Source: Kordiimonadaceae bacterium (GTDB lineage: Bacteria > Pseudomonadota > Alphaproteobacteria > Sphingomonadales > Emcibacteraceae). From it: a stretch of 34,737 nucleotides of DNA. The stretch is taken from NCBI GenBank assembly GCA_018699075.1, contig JABIPV010000087.1, positions 1 through 34,737 of the forward strand, written 5' to 3'. Each line of letters starts with the position of its first letter. Positions within the stretch are counted from its first letter, which is position 1. Shown here piece by piece: positions 32,571 to 34,737 of this stretch. A program made the translations under genes and the position numbers. Under the pieces are notes generated by a model. The model was not told the DNA's origin. It ran no database searches and saw nothing but the letters and a program-made list of their open reading frames with translations.

Positions 32571-34454
32571 ATGAGAAAAATTACATCACTGATCATCACT
32601 TTAATAATTCTGTTGGGCATTAGTCCCGTACTTGCGCAGGATTATTCAAAATATAGTGAAGATGCCCTTAAAGATATTCTAAAAGAAATTGCCGTTGTTG
32701 AAACAAAGGTGCTTATACCCATGCGCGACGGTGTCGGACTTTCAAGTGACATTTATCGGCCAAAAGATAGTAAGGGTGCAGTTCCAACTATCTTTGTCAG
32801 AACCCCTTATAATATGAATACACCAAATGTACGTACACTGCGTAGTATTGTTGATGCAGTAAGTCGTGGTTATGCTTATATTTTACAAAATGAACGCGGA
32901 CGTTATTTCTCTGAAGGTAAGTTTGAAATTCTTGGCTATCCCCGTACGGATGGTTTTGATGCCCTTGATTGGATTTCTTCGCAAGGATGGTCAAATAATA
33001 AAGTCGGTACAATTGGTTGTTCTTCAACGGCAGAATGGCAACATGGCCTAGCCGCAATGAATCATCCCGCTCATGCCGCGATGATTCCACAAGCTTCAGG
33101 TGCAGGCATTGGCCGCGTCGGCGAATTTTGGGAACACGGCAATTGGTATACTGGCGGAGTACAACGTATCCTGTTTTTCATTTGGCTTTACGGTGTTGAT
33201 AATCCACAACGGGCACAAATCCCTGAAGGACTGTCGCCTGAACTGCGCACACAAATCAGCAAGTATAATGATTTGAGCACAAATAAGCCCTCGGTTGATT
33301 GGGAAACACGAATTAATCATCTTCCTATACAGGATCTCTTAACTAGTATGGGAGAGCCGGAAGGAACTTTTGAAGAATTCGTTTCGCGAACTCCAGCATC
33401 AGAAGGTTGGTACGAAGGCGGGCTTTATCATGATAATGAACCGTGGGGAGTTCCTGGTCTTTGGTTTAACTCATGGTATGACGTTTCCATCGGTCCTAAT
33501 ATGGCGCTCTTTAACCATGCACGCGAAAACGGTATGGATGCAGAAGTGCGCGACAACCAATATGTTGTCGCCGCACCAAACAATCATTGTCAATTTGCCG
33601 GCCTTGGACCAGAATTTGTAAGTGGTGATCGTGATCTTGGTGATACAACTTTCGATGATCAAGGTCTAATCTGGTCTTGGTGGGATAAATGGCTTAAGGG
33701 CGACGAAGAGGCTTTTGATCCAAAAACCCCCCATGTTCAATATTTCACTATGGGATCAAACAAATGGCAAGGTGACGAGCAGTGGCCCCCGGTTGCCGCT
33801 GAAGAAGTTAAAATGTATCTAACTTCTAATGGTAATGCCAACAGTCTTTATGGAGATGGTAGTCTTAGTTTTGATGCGCCAACAGGCGACGGATCAGATA
33901 GCTATAATTATGATCCGATGATCCCCGTCAAAACTATAGGTGGTGGTGATTGCTGCAACGGCGGAATTGTAACCGCAGGTTCATTTGATCAGCGCACCAT
34001 AGAAGCACGTCAAGACGTTTTGGTTTACACCAGTGATCCTCTCGATGAAGCTATTGAAGTTACGGGCTTCGTTGATGCAGTGCTTCATGTATCCTCAGAT
34101 GCAAAAGATACGGATTTTGCCGTGAAACTTGTTGATGTTGCGCCTGACGGTACAGCTTATATTATAGATGACACCATCTTCCGCGCCCGTTACCGCGAAG
34201 GATATGATAAAAAAGTACTCATGGACGAAGGTGAAATATATGAAATCGACATGACGCCAATGACCACAAGTATAGAATTTCAAAAAGGTCACAGAATTCG
34301 TGTCGAAGTCACATCATCAAACTTTCCAAAGTTTGCACGTAATTTAAATACGGGTGGTAATAACTATGATGAAAAAGATGGCGTTGTCGCTCACAACACG
34401 ATCCACCTTTCTAAAGAGCATCCATCTTACGTAGTACTTCCCATCGTTAAATAA
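32571..34454 (+). CDS. Secreted CocE/NonD-family hydrolase (X-Pro dipeptidyl-peptidase S15 fold)
   Basis: A 627-residue alpha/beta hydrolase with a signal peptide (MRKITSLIITLIILLGISPVLA, cut before QDY). The family hydrolyses esters, amides or proline-containing peptides. The catalytic core has IPMRDGVGLSSDIYRP, RTPYN, QNERGRYFSEG, nucleophile S151 in IGCSSTAEWQ (family GxSxxG-like elbow with altered flank), D304 in SWYD and H339 in PNNHCQF. The C-terminal jelly-roll domain (about 470-625) is the PepX_C type: VTGFVDAVLHVSSDAKDTDF, and HRIRVEVTSSNFPKF. The ribosome binding site is GGGAGAG before ATG 32571. Substrate unknown; glutaryl-7-ACA acylases, cocaine esterase and alpha-amino-acid ester hydrolases are distant relatives. 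It stands alone between its own promoter and terminator. Confidence 0.9.
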   Translation: MRKITSLIITLIILLGISPVLAQDYSKYSEDALKDILKEIAVVETKVLIPMRDGVGLSSDIYRPKDSKGAVPTIFVRTPYNMNTPNVRTLRSIVDAVSRGYAYILQNERGRYFSEGKFEILGYPRTDGFDALDWISSQGWSNNKVGTIGCSSTAEWQHGLAAMNHPAHAAMIPQASGAGIGRVGEFWEHGNWYTGGVQRILFFIWLYGVDNPQRAQIPEGLSPELRTQISKYNDLSTNKPSVDWETRINHLPIQDLLTSMGEPEGTFEEFVSRTPASEGWYEGGLYHDNEPWGVPGLWFNSWYDVSIGPNMALFNHARENGMDAEVRDNQYVVAAPNNHCQFAGLGPEFVSGDRDLGDTTFDDQGLIWSWWDKWLKGDEEAFDPKTPHVQYFTMGSNKWQGDEQWPPVAAEEVKMYLTSNGNANSLYGDGSLSFDAPTGDGSDSYNYDPMIPVKTIGGGDCCNGGIVTAGSFDQRTIEARQDVLVYTSDPLDEAIEVTGFVDAVLHVSSDAKDTDFAVKLVDVAPDGTAYIIDDTIFRARYREGYDKKVLMDEGEIYEIDMTPMTTSIEFQKGHRIRVEVTSSNFPKFARNLNTGGNNYDEKDGVVAHNTIHLSKEHPSYVVLPIVK

Positions 34455-34457
34455 TTC

Positions 34458-34496
34458 TTAAGCCCGCCGGAGATAATTTCCGGCGGGCTTAATTTG
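34458..34496 (+). terminator. Terminator hairpin after the CocE-type hydrolase
   Basis: A perfect 14-bp stem, TTAAGCCCGCCGGA (34458-34471) with TCCGGCGGGCTTAA (34479-34492), has a 7-nt loop. The T-tail is short (TTT at 34493-34495), so termination might be partial, but the stem is very stable and starts just 4 nt after the stop codon. Confidence 0.8.
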
Positions 34497-34551
34497 CCAA
34501 CATCAAAAATTCTTTTGTTAATCATTCACAAAGTTCTTGCATCACCAATAC

Positions 34552-34571
34552 ATTTGCATTATTGTGCAAAT
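34552..34571. promoter_or_regulatory. ArsR-type operator candidate
   Basis: ATTTGCA (34552-34558) and TGCAAAT (34565-34571) form a perfect 7-bp inverted repeat with a 6-bp spacer, ending 19 bp before the ArsR start codon. AT-rich repeats of this shape in front of the regulator's own gene are typical of ArsR/SmtB autoregulation. Confidence 0.5.
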
Positions 34572-34590
34572 ATACATATAAGGTGACATC

Positions 34591-34737
34591 ATGAATACTG
34601 AATTGGTTTTTAAGGCTTTATCCGACCCAAACAGGATTAAAATACTAAATGATTTATGTAGCAAGGATTGCCCTTGTAACGTTGGCGAAGTTGCCTGTTG
34701 TTGCAATGTTGACCTTTCCGTCGTCAGTCGACACCTG
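34591..34737 (+). CDS. ArsR-family metal-responsive regulator, N-terminal part, cut by window edge
   Basis: The window ends after 49 codons. The visible part begins MNTELVFKALSDPNRIKIL, the typical first helices of ArsR/SmtB repressors, and runs into the recognition helix VDLSVVSRHL. It is unusually cysteine-rich: C20, C24 and C26 (CSKDCPC) and three consecutive Cys at 33-35 (ACCCNV). Clustered Cys near the DNA-binding helix suggest sensing of arsenite or another thiophilic metal(loid), but the rest of the protein is needed. AAGGTG precedes ATG 34591 at a good distance, and an inverted repeat lies just upstream. Target genes, if adjacent, are outside the window. Confidence 0.88.
   Translation, partial: MNTELVFKALSDPNRIKILNDLCSKDCPCNVGEVACCCNVDLSVVSRHL

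Noticed and set aside
1..34737. CRISPR arrays, prophage, insertion sequences, tRNA or rRNA genes
   Set aside because: Reading both strands, I found no regular direct repeats, transposase or integrase genes, flanking inverted repeats or cloverleaf-like sequences.

Overview
The window is ordinary chromosome from a low-GC (about 40% by eye) Gram-negative bacterium, most likely an alphaproteobacterium. The pointers are the order ftsK, lolA, hypothetical, xthA; a class I lysyl-tRNA synthetase; a GTP cyclohydrolase II with a decayed RibB-like N-terminal half; an NAD-dependent formate dehydrogenase of the fdsGBA type; and outer-membrane lipoprotein machinery (LolA, a lipobox protein). A marine Kordiimonadales/Emcibacterales-like lineage would fit, but that is a guess. 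I see no phage, insertion sequence, CRISPR array, tRNA or rRNA.

Layout. 1-527: C-terminal part of an ammonium transporter. 681-5734 (+): ftsK, lolA, a structured intergenic stretch that looks like an unannotated small RNA ending in a strong terminator (4074-4220), a conserved hypothetical gene, and xthA. 5736-7778 (-): orphan OmpR-type response regulator, a PTPS/QueD-like enzyme and a FolM/PTR1-like pterin reductase. 7870-8985 (+): ribA. 8995-16593 (-): one tight operon for glutathione-dependent formaldehyde oxidation to CO2 (adhC/frmA, S-formylglutathione hydrolase, fdsG, fdsB, fdsA) followed by a DMT-type permease. 16655-19405 (-): DinG/XPD-like helicase. 19594-21975 (+): lysK and a lone phosphoglycosyl transferase. 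22050-22469 (-): arfB. 22454-27495 (+): M16 zinc protease, a beta-lactamase-fold pseudoenzyme and pyrC. 27492-30634 (-): aromatic aminotransferase, dapF and an intact serine-hydrolase lipoprotein. 30810-32180 (-): cystine symporter TcyP. 32571-34454 (+): secreted CocE/NonD-type hydrolase. 34591 to the end: start of a cysteine-rich ArsR regulator with a likely operator in front of it.

How the genes work together. The clearest module is the formaldehyde operon: AdhC oxidises S-hydroxymethylglutathione, FghA releases formate, and FdsGBA oxidises formate with NAD+. A perfect 12-bp palindrome sits at the expected start of its transcription. The pterin genes beside ribA could form a small reduced-pterin pathway. 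Aminotransferase, DapF and the serine hydrolase form a second tight operon.

Points most worth a second look: the putative small RNA with two anti-Shine-Dalgarno-like pyrimidine tracts; an FdsA that has lost the loop carrying the three cysteines of the NuoG-like His-Cys3 [4Fe-4S] cluster; the operon's lack of fdsC and fdsD; a likely frameshift separating the M16 protease from its own ribosome binding site and signal peptide; and a secreted beta-lactamase-fold protein with all three catalytic motifs replaced.
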